Source: Parastagonospora avenae f. sp. tritici 18332-5 | Taxonomy: Eukaryota > Ascomycota > Dothideomycetes > Pleosporales > Phaeosphaeriaceae | Direction of reading: 5' to 3' | DNA: 64,000 nucleotides | NCBI GenBank assembly: GCA_022559985.1 | Contig: JAFJTR010000026.1 | Coordinates: 248,001 to 312,000 of the forward strand | Part shown: positions 1 through 9,674 of the stretch, in pieces | Position numbering within the stretch: the stretch's first letter is position 1 | Layout: every line of letters starts with the position of its first letter | The notes under the pieces: generated by a model | Told to the model about the DNA's origin: nothing | Databases searched by the model: none | What the model saw: the letters and a program-made list of their open reading frames with translations, nothing else | Position numbers and translations under genes: made by a program

Positions 1-50
1 TGACACAATAAAGACCTCCAAACCTCTTTCATGCAAACTAAAGAAGATAC

Positions 51-962
51 CTACCATGCCCATGCATCAACCGTAAGTGGAACCAGCGCCTTCTCACTCT
101 CCAGCTCCACTGCGTATCTCTCCCCGCCTAATCTCCACACCATATCATTCCACCAAAGGTCTCTCGGTTCAACCCTCAACGGCGTGGTAAACTCCCAATA
201 ATCCGGGTGCCAGCCCGCCGATTCCCAGTCAAGAAAACCAGAAATGTGCCCATTTAGAACCATAATATTATGATGCTTGAGGTCGCCATGAGTACAGACG
301 ATCGGATTGCGCATTTTCCGTAGTTTTTCGGCAGTTTCCAGCCTGTCTTTGAACTTCTCTGTGGAATCAAAGCTGTGGCTGGAGATGGAATTGAAGAGGT
401 GGTCGGTGAATTCAGATTCGGACGCACATGGTCTGACTGCATGATCCGGGACACGCACGCTCCTGACCGCCGTACCCAACACTGAACAAATCCGCCCCTC
501 ATCCCAAGGTGGCGACCATTTCCGCATAGTCTGCAGTATGCACTGTAATTCTGCGAAAACGCTCCCCCGTTCGTCCTCAGTCATGTCCTCATACAGTTCA
601 GGGTCGCCCAGGTCCCTTCCCGGTGTGCGGGTCATGAGAATCGACACAAGCGCATGAGGTGTGTCGGGATGCTCGCCGTATGAGATGATCTTCGGCACTG
701 GAAAGCCTGCAGATCGCGCGATCAGGGTTGCGGCTACTTCTTCGAGGCGCGTGCCGTCGGACCATTTTAATACCAGCCGAATGGAAGGGCGGCGATTTGA
801 TTGCTGAATGGGATGCTGCACCAATAGCAGTAGTGGCGAGAGAAGTGACGCAGATGTTTGTGGAGGAACCCAAAGGTAAGGCGAAGACTGAGAGGGAAAA
901 GGCGCGGCGTGGGTGGGATTGATAGCGCTAAAGGAACAGAACCGAGGACTTGATGAGGGCAA
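51..962 (-). CDS. APH-like phosphotransferase (aminoglycoside phosphotransferase/choline-kinase fold)
   Basis: Open frame of 303 codons. The C-terminal half carries the APH/choline-kinase signature: catalytic loop HGDLKHHN starting near residue 225 and the metal-binding DWE near residue 245, inside GFLDWESAGWHPDYWEF. Upstream lie an ATP-lobe lysine context (LVLKWSDG) and FPVPKIISYG, typical of the large fungal APH expansion. These fungal proteins are protein-kinase-like small-molecule kinases of mostly unknown substrate; antibiotic resistance should not be assumed. The first ~60 residues are low-complexity (Ser/Pro/Leu) and do not resemble the family, so the true start or a 5' intron is probably missed; a possible acceptor CAG precedes the conserved part near position 800. 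A second family member lies at 6985-7938. Confidence 0.75.
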   Translation of the reverse strand: MPSSSPRFCSFSAINPTHAAPFPSQSSPYLWVPPQTSASLLSPLLLLVQHPIQQSNRRPSIRLVLKWSDGTRLEEVAATLIARSAGFPVPKIISYGEHPDTPHALVSILMTRTPGRDLGDPELYEDMTEDERGSVFAELQCILQTMRKWSPPWDEGRICSVLGTAVRSVRVPDHAVRPCASESEFTDHLFNSISSHSFDSTEKFKDRLETAEKLRKMRNPIVCTHGDLKHHNIMVLNGHISGFLDWESAGWHPDYWEFTTPLRVEPRDLWWNDMVWRLGGERYAVELESEKALVPLTVDAWAW

Positions 963-1131
963 GTGAAGGTAGGCAGGAGAATGCCAGGTACAAGGTACTG
1001 AAGCCAGCCCACTACGATGTCATGTAGGAAGGACACGTAATACTTATAAAACTAGAGCTGCACTGGAAAATCAAGTCTGGCAAACATAAGCAAATCGCAT
1101 ACTTCGTTTCTTTAAGTGAGTTTGCTTTGAG

Positions 1132-2095
1132 TAACGTAGTTCATACGGTAGTTAAGCGAGCCGTCCACCCTGCCAACTTTGCGCACCTTCCAAACTCAAA
1201 TTAACTATGCCTCAAACCCAACAAGCTCTATCGCGCTCATCTGAAGCTGATAAATAGCTTGCTATATTATCTCTTAACAACCACTAGATTCGGACTGAGA
1301 GAGCTGCTGCTCGAACGTTCAATGTTCCTCGAATGACGCTGCGCGACCGACGCGCTGGCAAGCCTCCCCAACGCGATTGCCAGCCCAACTCAAAGAAGCT
1401 CACCAAGTAAGAGGAGCAGGTGATAGTTAGCTATATACTCGATCTCTATGAACGTGGATTTGTGCCTACGTACGAAGCTGTACGTGATATGGCTGATAAG
1501 CTACTGACTGCGCGCGGCGCTGGTCAGGTCGGCGTCCACTGGCCGCGCAACTTTGTCAAGCGTACAGACAGTCTCACGACGCGTTTCAATGACCGTACGA
1601 TAGGCAGCGAGCTATATGCGAGGATCCAACCCTAATCAGGAGCTGGTTTGAGCTTGTAGAGGAGACAAAGGCCAGGTACGGCATCTGCGATGGTGACGTC
1701 TATAACTTTGACGAGGCTGGCTTTATGATGGGCAAGATCACGACTCAGCTTGTCGGGACAGGATCAGAGAGGAGAGGCAGGCCAAAGAGTATCCAGCCAG
1801 GCAATCGCGAGTGGGTGACGGCGATCGCTGCGATCAACTCTGCTGGCTGGTCAGTCCCGCCGTTCCTCATCTTCGCTGGCCAGTATCATCTATCTGCCTG
1901 GTATGAGGAAGCAGAGATCTCACGCGACTGGGCGATCGCAGTTAGCGACAATGGTTGGACGAACAGCGAGCTAGGAGTAGAGTGACTGAAGCATTTCAAC
2001 GCTCACACGAAGACTCGCGTCGTTGGTGCGCGTCGCCTGCTCGTCCTTGACGGCCATGAGAGCCATCACTCTTTGAGTTCTTATAAACTACGTTA
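1132..2095. mobile_element. Pogo/Fot1-type DNA transposon, internally deleted derivative
   Basis: A ~960-bp element bounded by imperfect inverted repeats: TAACGTAGTTCATA at 1132 and its reverse complement ending at 2095 (about 14 of 16 positions match), with TA at both ends as expected for the TA target duplication of Tc1/mariner-pogo elements. It contains a remnant transposase that stops in the middle of the catalytic domain, so the C-terminal part is missing. Full pogo/Fot1 elements are usually close to 2 kb, so this looks like an internal deletion. The exact ends are inferred from the repeats only. Confidence 0.6.
1207..2080 (+). pseudogene. Degenerate pogo/Fot1 transposase
   Basis: Reading through stops gives an N-terminal helix-turn-helix (RTERAAARTFNVP, then TLRDRRAG), a CENP-B/Tc5-like second HTH region (1420-1635) and the start of the DDE domain (NFDEAGFMMGK near 1710; PPFLIFAGQ; SDNGWTNSE; LLVLDGHESHHS near 2050). 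In-frame stops sit at 1255, 1285, 1408 and 1983, and there is a frameshift near 1630. The 1983 stop (TGA) falls where the family has Trp (TGG), fitting a C:G to T:A change. The third catalytic acidic residue and the tail are absent. It cannot encode an active enzyme. Confidence 0.8.
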
Positions 2096-2423
2096 TTGAA
2101 GTAAAAGTATCCACTTGATTGCGCCGTGGTGACGGAGAGGCTTCCATTTAAGAATTATCTGGTACAAGGTGACTATGTACTCCGCACCTTGTTGCCTGTG
2201 CCAAGACCTACAAGAACTCAACACATGTAGTCTACATCTTACTCATTTCCAACAAACTTCGCCTTACACGCCTAACAAATCTTACCAGAGACCGATCTTT
2301 TCTAACGAGATAAACGTCCAATTGCAGGCATCCTGAACTCGCTGTAACAACTATCTGTACTTGATCACGTTCCCACCACTCTATACCTCAAATTCATAAT
2401 CCGCGCACACTTCCATATTTTCC
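2096..2423. other. Intergenic, no gene seen
   Basis: No coding pattern or repeat recognised between the transposon end and the first 5S rRNA gene. Confidence 0.5.
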
Positions 2424-2542
2424 ACATACGACCATAGGACGTTGACAACAAGGCTTCCCGTTCGCTCAGCCATATTTAAGCAACGTACCGGAGGGTTAGT
2501 AGTTAAGTGGGTGACCATTAGCGAATCTCCTCTGTTGTATGT
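2424..2542 (+). rRNA. 5S ribosomal RNA, isotype 1
   Basis: 119-nt sequence starting ACATACGACCATAGGA and ending TGTTGTATGT, matching the fungal 5S rRNA pattern including the internal control region GTTAGTAGTTAAGTGGGTGA. The ends pair (ACATAC/GTATGT, helix I). Helix II is ACGTTG (nt 16-21) with CAACGT (58-63), and helix III is GGCT (29-32) with AGCC (45-48). It is a dispersed single gene, not part of the rDNA repeat, as in Neurospora-type fungi. A T-run follows directly as RNA polymerase III terminator. It differs from the copy at 9175 at nine positions. Confidence 0.93.
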
Positions 2543-2559
2543 TTTTGCTAGATTTTTTT
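2542..2559 (+). terminator. RNA polymerase III terminator of 5S copy 1
   Basis: TTTTT immediately after the 5S 3' end, then a second run of seven T at 2553-2559. Runs of four or more T on the non-template strand terminate Pol III. Confidence 0.75.
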
Positions 2560-2944
2560 GCTGGCGTGAGTGGGGTCGGTGGAGACTTAGGGATGATGAC
2601 TCGCGGTTCACAGCCGGTGCAGTGGAGAGACGAGGTAAGCAAAAGTATTGAGTAACACTATGAATGTGCTGTAGAGACCTCGCGGACCTCCATATGCCCT
2701 GCACAAGGCTCAGTAGCCTCGACTGTACAACTGCAGACTGGGGTATTGTACTTGTGATGGCGGTTACATATATTCTGAAATATCTAGCGGAAACGTCCTG
2801 TCCTCATCGTGATCTTCATCCTGACTCTTCTACCTGCCGTTCCCCTTCACAGACGCTCACGTATTTTCCTGCAAGATACCTAGAGCCATGTGTCTATCGG
2901 ATGCGTTTCGAGTAGCAATGTATGGAGCAACGATGATGTCCATC
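2560..2944. other. Intergenic, no gene seen
   Basis: Short spurious frames only; probably the 3' flank of the minus-strand gene at 2945-4923. Confidence 0.5.
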
Positions 2945-4923
2945 TCACATCGTTCGGCGTGAGTTCTTGTGCTTCTGTGAGATACGCTGTACACTCCCAC
3001 TAACTCTTCGGGGCTTTGGATGAGGCTTCTGGGTAGCCACATCGTGAGGTAGCGGCTCACACATGTGCTCGAGAGAATCAAACATATCGGGCCTAAGCGT
3101 CCACTCTCCAGACTTTTCATCTTTCTCATACGGCTCTTGCGAAATCCACTCCCTCCACTTCTTCAGAACCTTGACTACGTGCGACTGGGTTGCTTGGAAC
3201 CATTCCTTGTGCGTCTTTCCGCAGCCATCACACTTTTTGCGCAGTCTGTACTCTTTCAGCTCAGTGTGTATGAGTTGCTCGACGCGGTGTACATGTGGCA
3301 TGTTCACCTGGCTCTCGGTAATGGAGTGATAGGTGTTTTGGTGTTTGCACTGTTTATTCCATTGCTTGAGCCGTCTGGCTAGATCATTCGTATACCCAAT
3401 CTTGACTATGCCAAAATACTCTTTGTCCCAATAGTGGTATATAAACCCTGCGACGTAGTCCTTGGAACCTAGCGGCGAAACGGCCTTTTGATGAAGAGCC
3501 GACGACACCGAGAGTTTCCGGGTCTCCACTGGTTGGTATTGGATGAAGCTCGATGAGCAAGGGATGTGCACAATGCTCTTAGCAGTAGAGGCTATGAACA
3601 CGAGCTTTGAGAGTGCCTTGGGCCGTGCAGTCGGCTTAGACTTCGTCCCGATAGTGACGAGCTGAGGATTGTAGTCCCCGCGGGTATCTGGGTTAACAAT
3701 CGCGTCGACCCATTGGGTAAGAGTGAAGTGGTCTGCTTGCGTCATACGTGTAACATCTTCAACCAGGCTACGCAATTGCGCTATCCTGGATCCTGCTTTT
3801 AACTGGTGCAGTGCCGTTTTCTGATGGGTGCGACACATGACTGACTGTACAACCCTTTCAATATGGGTAAGCATACCACAATAATCTTCTTCTTTCTTGC
3901 GTTTTGCCAGTTTCTCCAAAGCGCTCCCAACGTCACTCGGCGACCACAGAGGCTTTGCCTTGCAAGTGCATTGGATAGAAGGGTGCGTCACCAGGGACGC
4001 GACACAGTATCCCGGCTTGCTGGCAAGCCTTGCATGGAGATCGTGCGGTACAATTTGTCCCAGTGATGCATGAAGCTTGCTTTGCAGCGGTAGGGTGGTT
4101 GGCTGTTGAGGAGCGTTGACGCTACGCTTCCCCTCGCGAAGTGTGGCATATAGAACTGACGTTACTGGCGCTTTGTTGCTCGTCTTCGATCGTGTTCGCG
4201 AACTGACAGAGTCGCTGAATACAAACGAAGGGTCGATTTCGTACTTCACGCAAGCGGCTGCGGTATTCTGCTGGGATACTAAGATGAGGAAGTCAGACAA
4301 GATCGCTATTGGCTTCAGCATTGCTGTAACTTACTTGCTTGGAGCTCAAACGTCAGGTTCCGAAACAGCTTCGGTGTCTGAGAAGTGTCGTCCTGTACTA
4401 CCACATCTTTTTTATCGACAAGTTGCTGCTTCGTTGATGGGCTCGCTTCACTAAGAAATGAAATTTTGGATATCGGGGGGGTGGGTACTTTTTTAGAAGA
4501 CTGAGGGTGTCTTGGTGTTGTTGGTGGTGTTGGGGGTGTCAATGGCGTCAGGATGCCTTGTAGAGAGGCGTTGCTCATTTGCTTAATGGGCGTCTCGGGT
4601 AGATCCCAAATGTCATCGAAACCTGCTGGAGACAACCAAGTAGAGACTGAAGATGCCGATGTTATGGTAGCAATGGAGGTAGGAACGGCGGTTGGTTTGT
4701 CAACTGCAACATGTCCACGCTTGGGGGTCTGAACAACGCGCTCGAGTACGTTCAAGTCTTGAGTAGCGACAGCCATAATGACAGCTCTGTGATAATGCTT
4801 AAAGAATGATGAGGGACGGGGGCTGCAGCCGAGATCTGAAGTCGAAGAGATAGATGTACTGTCAATGCCAACAAGAACTGGATGCAAGCCAGTATATATC
4901 CTCAGCCATGCCGAGATAACCAT
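2945..4923 (-). CDS. T5orf172 / GIY-YIG-like nuclease-domain protein
   Basis: Two exons: 4335-4923 (or from an internal ATG at 4776) and 2945-4278. The 56-nt intron 4279-4334 has donor GTAAGT, branch CTGAC and acceptor TAG, and joins the frame exactly. The product is 640 aa (591 aa from the inner ATG; both ATGs have A at -3 and G at +4). The C-terminal third has GFIYHYW, then FGIVKIGYTNDLARRL and a conserved Cys pair (CDGCGKTHKEWF), the signature of the T5orf172/DUF1766 branch of the GIY-YIG superfamily, known from fungi (for example S. pombe mug113) and from phage. The N-terminal half is Pro/Thr/Ser-rich (PLTPPTPPTTP) and predicted disordered. Biochemical role in fungi is unknown. Confidence 0.82.
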
Positions 4924-6984
4924 TCTACTGGAGACTACGTAATATTTCCACGCCGTTGAAACCCCATGAGTCCTGACTTATCAGCCCCAATCGCTGCGAT
5001 CGTATGATTCAAGGGCGGGTGCTGTACAGAAGCGCATTCGCGCAGCCACACTACTGCTACGGGCAGGTGCAATCGTCTCAAAACACCTAGGGCAAATCCA
5101 AGGATTAGACGGATTCGCAACCTTGAGGTTTGCACGTTTGAATCTTTGGTGGCTGCATGACCCGCGCCGCAGAGCCGCAGGTGGCTGCCTTACTCAGCCT
5201 ACCTCAACCCCGGGACACAGGGGTTTGTTCAGCGTCGATGACCAATCAGTGAATTCCAATCTTCAGCTAGATTGCTTCGGTGTATAGGATTTTCCCCTGA
5301 ACCATACCTGGCACGGCTGATGTTAATGTCGACGGTACATCAACGAGTATGCTCGACCCCAGCTATTCGTTATGGCGTAGGATTCTGGCCCCATACAGAA
5401 ACAATGCTCCAAAACCTATCGCGTATTATCATGAGGGTTAACCGTTGACTGCATTCGGATTCGCATTTGAATTCCGCGCCGACTGCAATGTAATTCCACC
5501 ATGATGCACGCGCCATCTCAAGCTTGTATTGTATCAGATGCCTTCCTACCATTTGCCGTTTTCCGACCAAGACGTGGGGTTTGAAACAAACCTCTTGGTC
5601 TTGCCGTGGGCCGTGCTTGAACTGCGCCGTCGGCGAGTCTGGATCGGTAGGCATACATTATCATGAAGATGTGTGTTGAAGGGGACGCAAAGCCATAGTA
5701 ATTGTGTTAGCCGTAAGTATTGTCAGCTATCGCCTATATCAGCCTTCGAGCTACAACAGCAAGAAGGTCGGCCTTTTGTTGTTCGACAAGTATGTACATA
5801 GTGTGAGTGAAAGCGACTGAGCGCTCGCTGGATTGTGTGGGTGTGGAAAGCGGGATCGCCGGCACGTGGTCAGGCGGGAGCCGTCGCGGATCGGCTGTCT
5901 ACCGCCGAACCGCTGGTCACCACGCAGTCATGGCCATCATTGTATCAATGAGGACGGATCCAACCGACATCCATGCTCTCAACAACACACGCGATGTGTG
6001 GACTAGGATAACCAAACCATGTCACGTAACCTCTACAGCTTGCGCTGGGTCAGTCGTGATGCACGCGATCTTCAAACTGCAGAATTGTCATCTACCGCAA
6101 TCAAAAATGCATCGGCCAAGCCTGTCGCTACTACAACCATCGAGTGAAATGCGTGTCACGCGACAAACTATCGCGACGTGCCGCAGGCGACTACCCATAT
6201 CGCGCGTTTCGTCCTAGTTGCTCGACAGCTACTTTCCCGTACTGCGCGTTTAGAGCGCTTGCTCCTGCACAAAGGCATACTTGGTGTGGCTCAGCTTTTG
6301 AGTACTCCGCCCTGAAATTTGTGATGCACGGTGCTATGGTACCAACTGCCGTACCGGTAGCTTTCCGCCCCCACACCCTGACAATGAAACAATCTTGCCT
6401 CCTGGGATTTCATGTGCCGTCCACACTTGGTATTCCATTCATTCCTGCAATCTTCAAGCGAGGCTTAGCATTTTTCGCCAGGATCCGGAAAGAAGAAGTA
6501 TATTGACTACCTAGGTATGCAGCCATCGAGGTTGATTGCAGCTGATCCGATGTGCATGCTTCGAGCCAGCGACCTCAAGTCGCAGATTGGCCGACTCCCC
6601 GACTTGATGCTTCTCCTCGTGCCTAGCGCGTTCATTGGTAAGTTGCGCGTTCCCACTTTGTCATTCAGGCACCCACTACACTCGAGCAGCTTCCTCACCT
6701 TCGCTCTCCTTATATTCCGGGCTTCCTTGCCGATTAGAGATCAAAGCACTCTGCGACTAGTTCACCAAACAAATAGCGCCGTGTCTGCAGTCAGCACTAT
6801 CTTCTACCGGGATGTGGATGCGAATGCTACCAGTGAAGTTGCTGATGCATCCTACAACGAGGACCTTGTAAACCGAGTCCATGCGTTGCTACTCACGGGT
6901 CTCATGAAGGCTCTTGAAACTCTGCATCTCTCTATCCCACAATATTCGCACATTAACAAAGCATCCGAAATATATGCCCATTTA
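4924..6984. other. About 2 kb without a convincing gene
   Basis: Frames up to 136 codons (5807-6217) show no family resemblance and no splice structure that extends them. The frame 6517-7386 on the plus strand is largely antisense to the APH-like gene. No terminal repeats recognised. Confidence 0.5.
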
Positions 6985-7938
6985 TCACGACGGCGCCACG
7001 GCGGCCAGCATATCCTCTTCCGCCAACTCATCCCGATACCCCGGAAAGATTTGATCCACAACTTCCGCAATCCACCGCGGTGTAACCCTCACCGTAAAAT
7101 GCATCTTGGTGTATTCCCGATACTCAGGATACCACCACGCACACTCCCAATCCACAATTCCCGACACCCTGCCCATTTCATCGACAAGGATATTCCTGAG
7201 ATTGAGATCCGCATGTGTGAAGACGATGTCGTGCTTCACGCTGTGCGCCTTGGAAATCTGCTTGCGTGCATTGTCGTCAAAAGGAAGATCGTACGTCAAG
7301 AAGTGATTGAATTCCGTCTCGGTGCGGAAGCGCAGTTGCTGGTGTTGGGAATTGCCAATTTGCCAATCCAGAATGCCGTCGCCTAGGGTGTTACAGATGC
7401 AGAATGGTGAATTGACGGTATTGGGAATATGCCACAATTCAGCGATATAGGCTGCGAGATCTTGTGCGGCTGCGTCGAGTTGGGTGTCGGTCATGGTGGA
7501 TATCTTTTGCCCTATGCCGTAGCCATACAGGCCGGTCATGAGGAGATACGATGATCCGCCGTAGTGAACTGCGTCTATCCCCTTTGGTGCGGAAATATGC
7601 GTGTATGTCTGGATGATTTGGAGTGCTCGGAGCTCGGCTTGGTGTCGCAGCGCCCAGTCTTGATGTGCTTTTCGCAGGTAGAGATTGAACGGCAATCGGT
7701 GCATCCGGTCGGAACCAGTGTCTCCATAGATCTGTTGCCCAAGCGATGCTAGGCACTTGTAGGCAGTGGCTCGGATAAAAATGGGCGTTTGCAACCACGG
7801 CCAGTGGAGTGTTGGGTATACAGATTGGATGGACCGTCGAATCCAGCTTCCCTTCTCAGCGAAGCTGCTCCGGTCCTGCAGAGTTGAACTGCAGGAAAAG
7901 GTGCGACTTTGCTTCATGTAGTCAAAACTTCCAGCCAT
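6985..7938 (-). CDS. APH-like phosphotransferase, second copy
   Basis: Intronless 317-codon frame with the APH/choline-kinase core: HADLNLRN at residues 242-249 (catalytic Asp 244 and the Asn that helps bind Mg) and DWE at 263-265 within GIVDWECAWWYPEYREY. The N-terminal lobe contains LPFNLYLRK (probable ATP lysine) and a brace region. Same fungal family as the gene at 51-962, but clearly divergent: only the catalytic blocks are alike, so it is not a recent duplicate. The substrate is not predictable from sequence. Start ATG at 7938 gives a full-length protein; the family is commonly 280-420 aa. Confidence 0.83.
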   Translation of the reverse strand: MAGSFDYMKQSRTFSCSSTLQDRSSFAEKGSWIRRSIQSVYPTLHWPWLQTPIFIRATAYKCLASLGQQIYGDTGSDRMHRLPFNLYLRKAHQDWALRHQAELRALQIIQTYTHISAPKGIDAVHYGGSSYLLMTGLYGYGIGQKISTMTDTQLDAAAQDLAAYIAELWHIPNTVNSPFCICNTLGDGILDWQIGNSQHQQLRFRTETEFNHFLTYDLPFDDNARKQISKAHSVKHDIVFTHADLNLRNILVDEMGRVSGIVDWECAWWYPEYREYTKMHFTVRVTPRWIAEVVDQIFPGYRDELAEEDMLAAVAPS

Positions 7939-8113
7939 GCAGAAGCTAGTGCGAATTGATGGTGTATTCCAATAAGTAGTGGATTCGGGAGAGACGAGGT
8001 TTCCACAGCCCTATTGTCCAGATTTATCCACGGGAAATCGTCGACTCGTACAGACGGGGTAAACCTGTTCGTGCTCACGAAGTACTGGGCCTGGCACTAT
8101 TAGAAAAGCTTGA

Positions 8114-8852
8114 TTACGTTACATGGAGACTGATTGAGATGCTCGTAGCTCCCCGCGGATTAGCCTTTAGGGAAACCCTTCCATTTGCGAAATGTGCAAG
8201 CATTTGCGACGACAATAGCATTAGTTGATCAGAAGCGTCATAGCCTGCAAAGTCGGAATCCTGATCCAAGAGCGCCCTCAGAGATTCCGACCTCGATCGT
8301 CCAATGTACACTGCGAGCATGGTATCAAGTCTTCCCTGCTAGACATTTAGCTACACTAGGGGCCAAGGATGTTGGTTTCTTCCATCTCGGACCATCTCCC
8401 CATCTCGAAAGAGAGTAGGAGATAGTATGTGAACAGGTAATACTTTTCTATCATCGGCCTGTGAGATACAGCATCTGCCCCCATCTCTTCGCCATATACT
8501 CTGTCTAAGCGACGGGTCTAAATTCTCGCAAACGATTGAATGTACCATTAGAATAGTCAGTATAACTCAAAGAAGTTAACGAAAACATACCCCTGCGCAG
8601 GAGCCTAATCCAATCCCCTAAGAACTCATTAACCTTAGCTTTGTCATGTTCAACAACAACAACATCAAGCAAGAACCGAGTCGCAAGCTCTCTATCAACA
8701 GCCTTTTGTACAAAAGCGCTAAGAAAAGCTCTCTGAGGATGCGCAAGGGCCTCCGTAATGAGCGAAAGCGCGTGGAACTCGAGAGAAGCTTTGTCGCAGG
8801 AGAGAATGTGGGGGGTGGGGGCGCATTGGGAGACGTGGTACGGACTACTCAT
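8114..8852 (-). CDS. Small HNH-like protein (possible gene or recent pseudogene)
   Basis: A three-exon model restores one frame: 8591-8852, 8393-8517, 8114-8338 (203 aa). Intron 1 (8518-8590) has GTATGT and TTTAG. Intron 2 (8339-8392, 54 nt) has a weak donor GTCCGA, a CTAAAT branch and a TCTAG acceptor, and removes two in-frame TAG codons. The middle exon has IWRRDGGRCCIS followed by LPVHILSP, like the RD..C...(A/V)HI core of fungal HNH-signature proteins; the last exon has DMLAVYIG-like and LMLLSSQMLAHFANG blocks seen after it in that family. If intron 2 is not real, this is a pseudogene with two nonsense codons. The C-terminus may also be incomplete. Confidence 0.4.
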
Positions 8853-9174
8853 AGCGCTGATTGTTCGGAGATATTTCGACCAGCTAGGGAATCACAGGCG
8901 ATGTCGAGGGGACGTGATGGCTCGCAGTCAGCGAGAGTGGTCGGTGCGCACTCCGTGTGCGTGCGCGCTACCCCCACGTTCATGGTAGCTACCTATCTAC
9001 CGCATGTGCGTTCAACAGACGGAGTTGCAGAGATAGAGTAAGAGAAAAACGAGTAGTTCTGATTCGCTATTCTGTAGTCTTGACAACATTGAGAAGTTGA
9101 TGGGGTTAGGATCGCTTTAGATTACCGAGCTTTGTTTACTTGGAACAAATTACTTTAACGGAGTGATGTCTTCC
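8853..9174. other. Intergenic, no gene seen
   Basis: Upstream region of the HNH-like gene and 5' flank of the second 5S gene. Nothing further recognised. Confidence 0.5.
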
Positions 9175-9293
9175 ACATACGACCATAGGACGATGAGAAC
9201 AACGCATCCCGTTTGCTCTGCGAAATTTAAGCATCGTACCGGAGGGTTAGTAGTTAAGTGGGTGACCATTAGCGAATCTCCTCTGTTGTATGT
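9175..9293 (+). rRNA. 5S ribosomal RNA, isotype 2
   Basis: 119 nt, same strand and same length as the copy at 2424. The 3' half (nt 61-119, including the internal promoter) is identical. Nine differences fall in nt 19-60. Six of them form three compensatory pairs: 19/60 T-A to A-T in helix II, and 29/48 G-C to C-G and 32/45 T-A to A-T in helix III, giving ACGATG/CATCGT and CGCA/TGCG. The three others (23, 40, 50) lie outside these pairs. Preserved pairing suggests both copies make functional RNA. Both copies are preceded by TTCC or TTTCC. Confidence 0.92.
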
Positions 9294-9310
9294 TTTTGCC
9301 ATTTCTTTTT
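9293..9310 (+). terminator. RNA polymerase III terminator of 5S copy 2
   Basis: TTTTT directly at the 5S 3' end followed by a second T5 run at 9306-9310. Confidence 0.7.
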
Positions 9311-9674
9311 GAGCCTGCGGTTCTTATCCTTTGACCAAGATGACTAGCAGTCAAGGATACTCGCCATCAAGTCTAGGTACTTTGTGGAAATTTTCTTTTG
9401 TCCCTGCTAAGTATGAATGAGTGTGGTATCCTGGTGCGGATAAGATAATGGGTATCAGGCCGGAACAGAGAGGGTGCAAGTGGAAAGGCGAGTTGAATCA
9501 TGTAGGTATTGGAGTGTCGAGTGTAAATGCTCATCCATAGCTCTAGCAACATAAAGGGGTATCTAGCGAATGTCCAATCCGGGGTAAATCATAACGAAGT
9601 ATACAAAAGCGGAAAGGCGGGATAGTAATACAGATAAGAATCAAAACACGTGCATGCAAAAAACGACGCAGCGA
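9311..9674. other. Intergenic, no gene seen
   Basis: Between the 5S gene and the 3' end of the kinase gene; likely contains the kinase 3' UTR. Confidence 0.5.

Noticed and set aside
5807..6217. 136-codon frame in the 4.9-7.0 kb gap
   Set aside because: No homology-like motifs, no splice extension, and no coding periodicity apparent.
6517..7386. 289-codon plus-strand frame
   Set aside because: Its second half is antisense to the APH-like gene, and the first half has no family features or start context.
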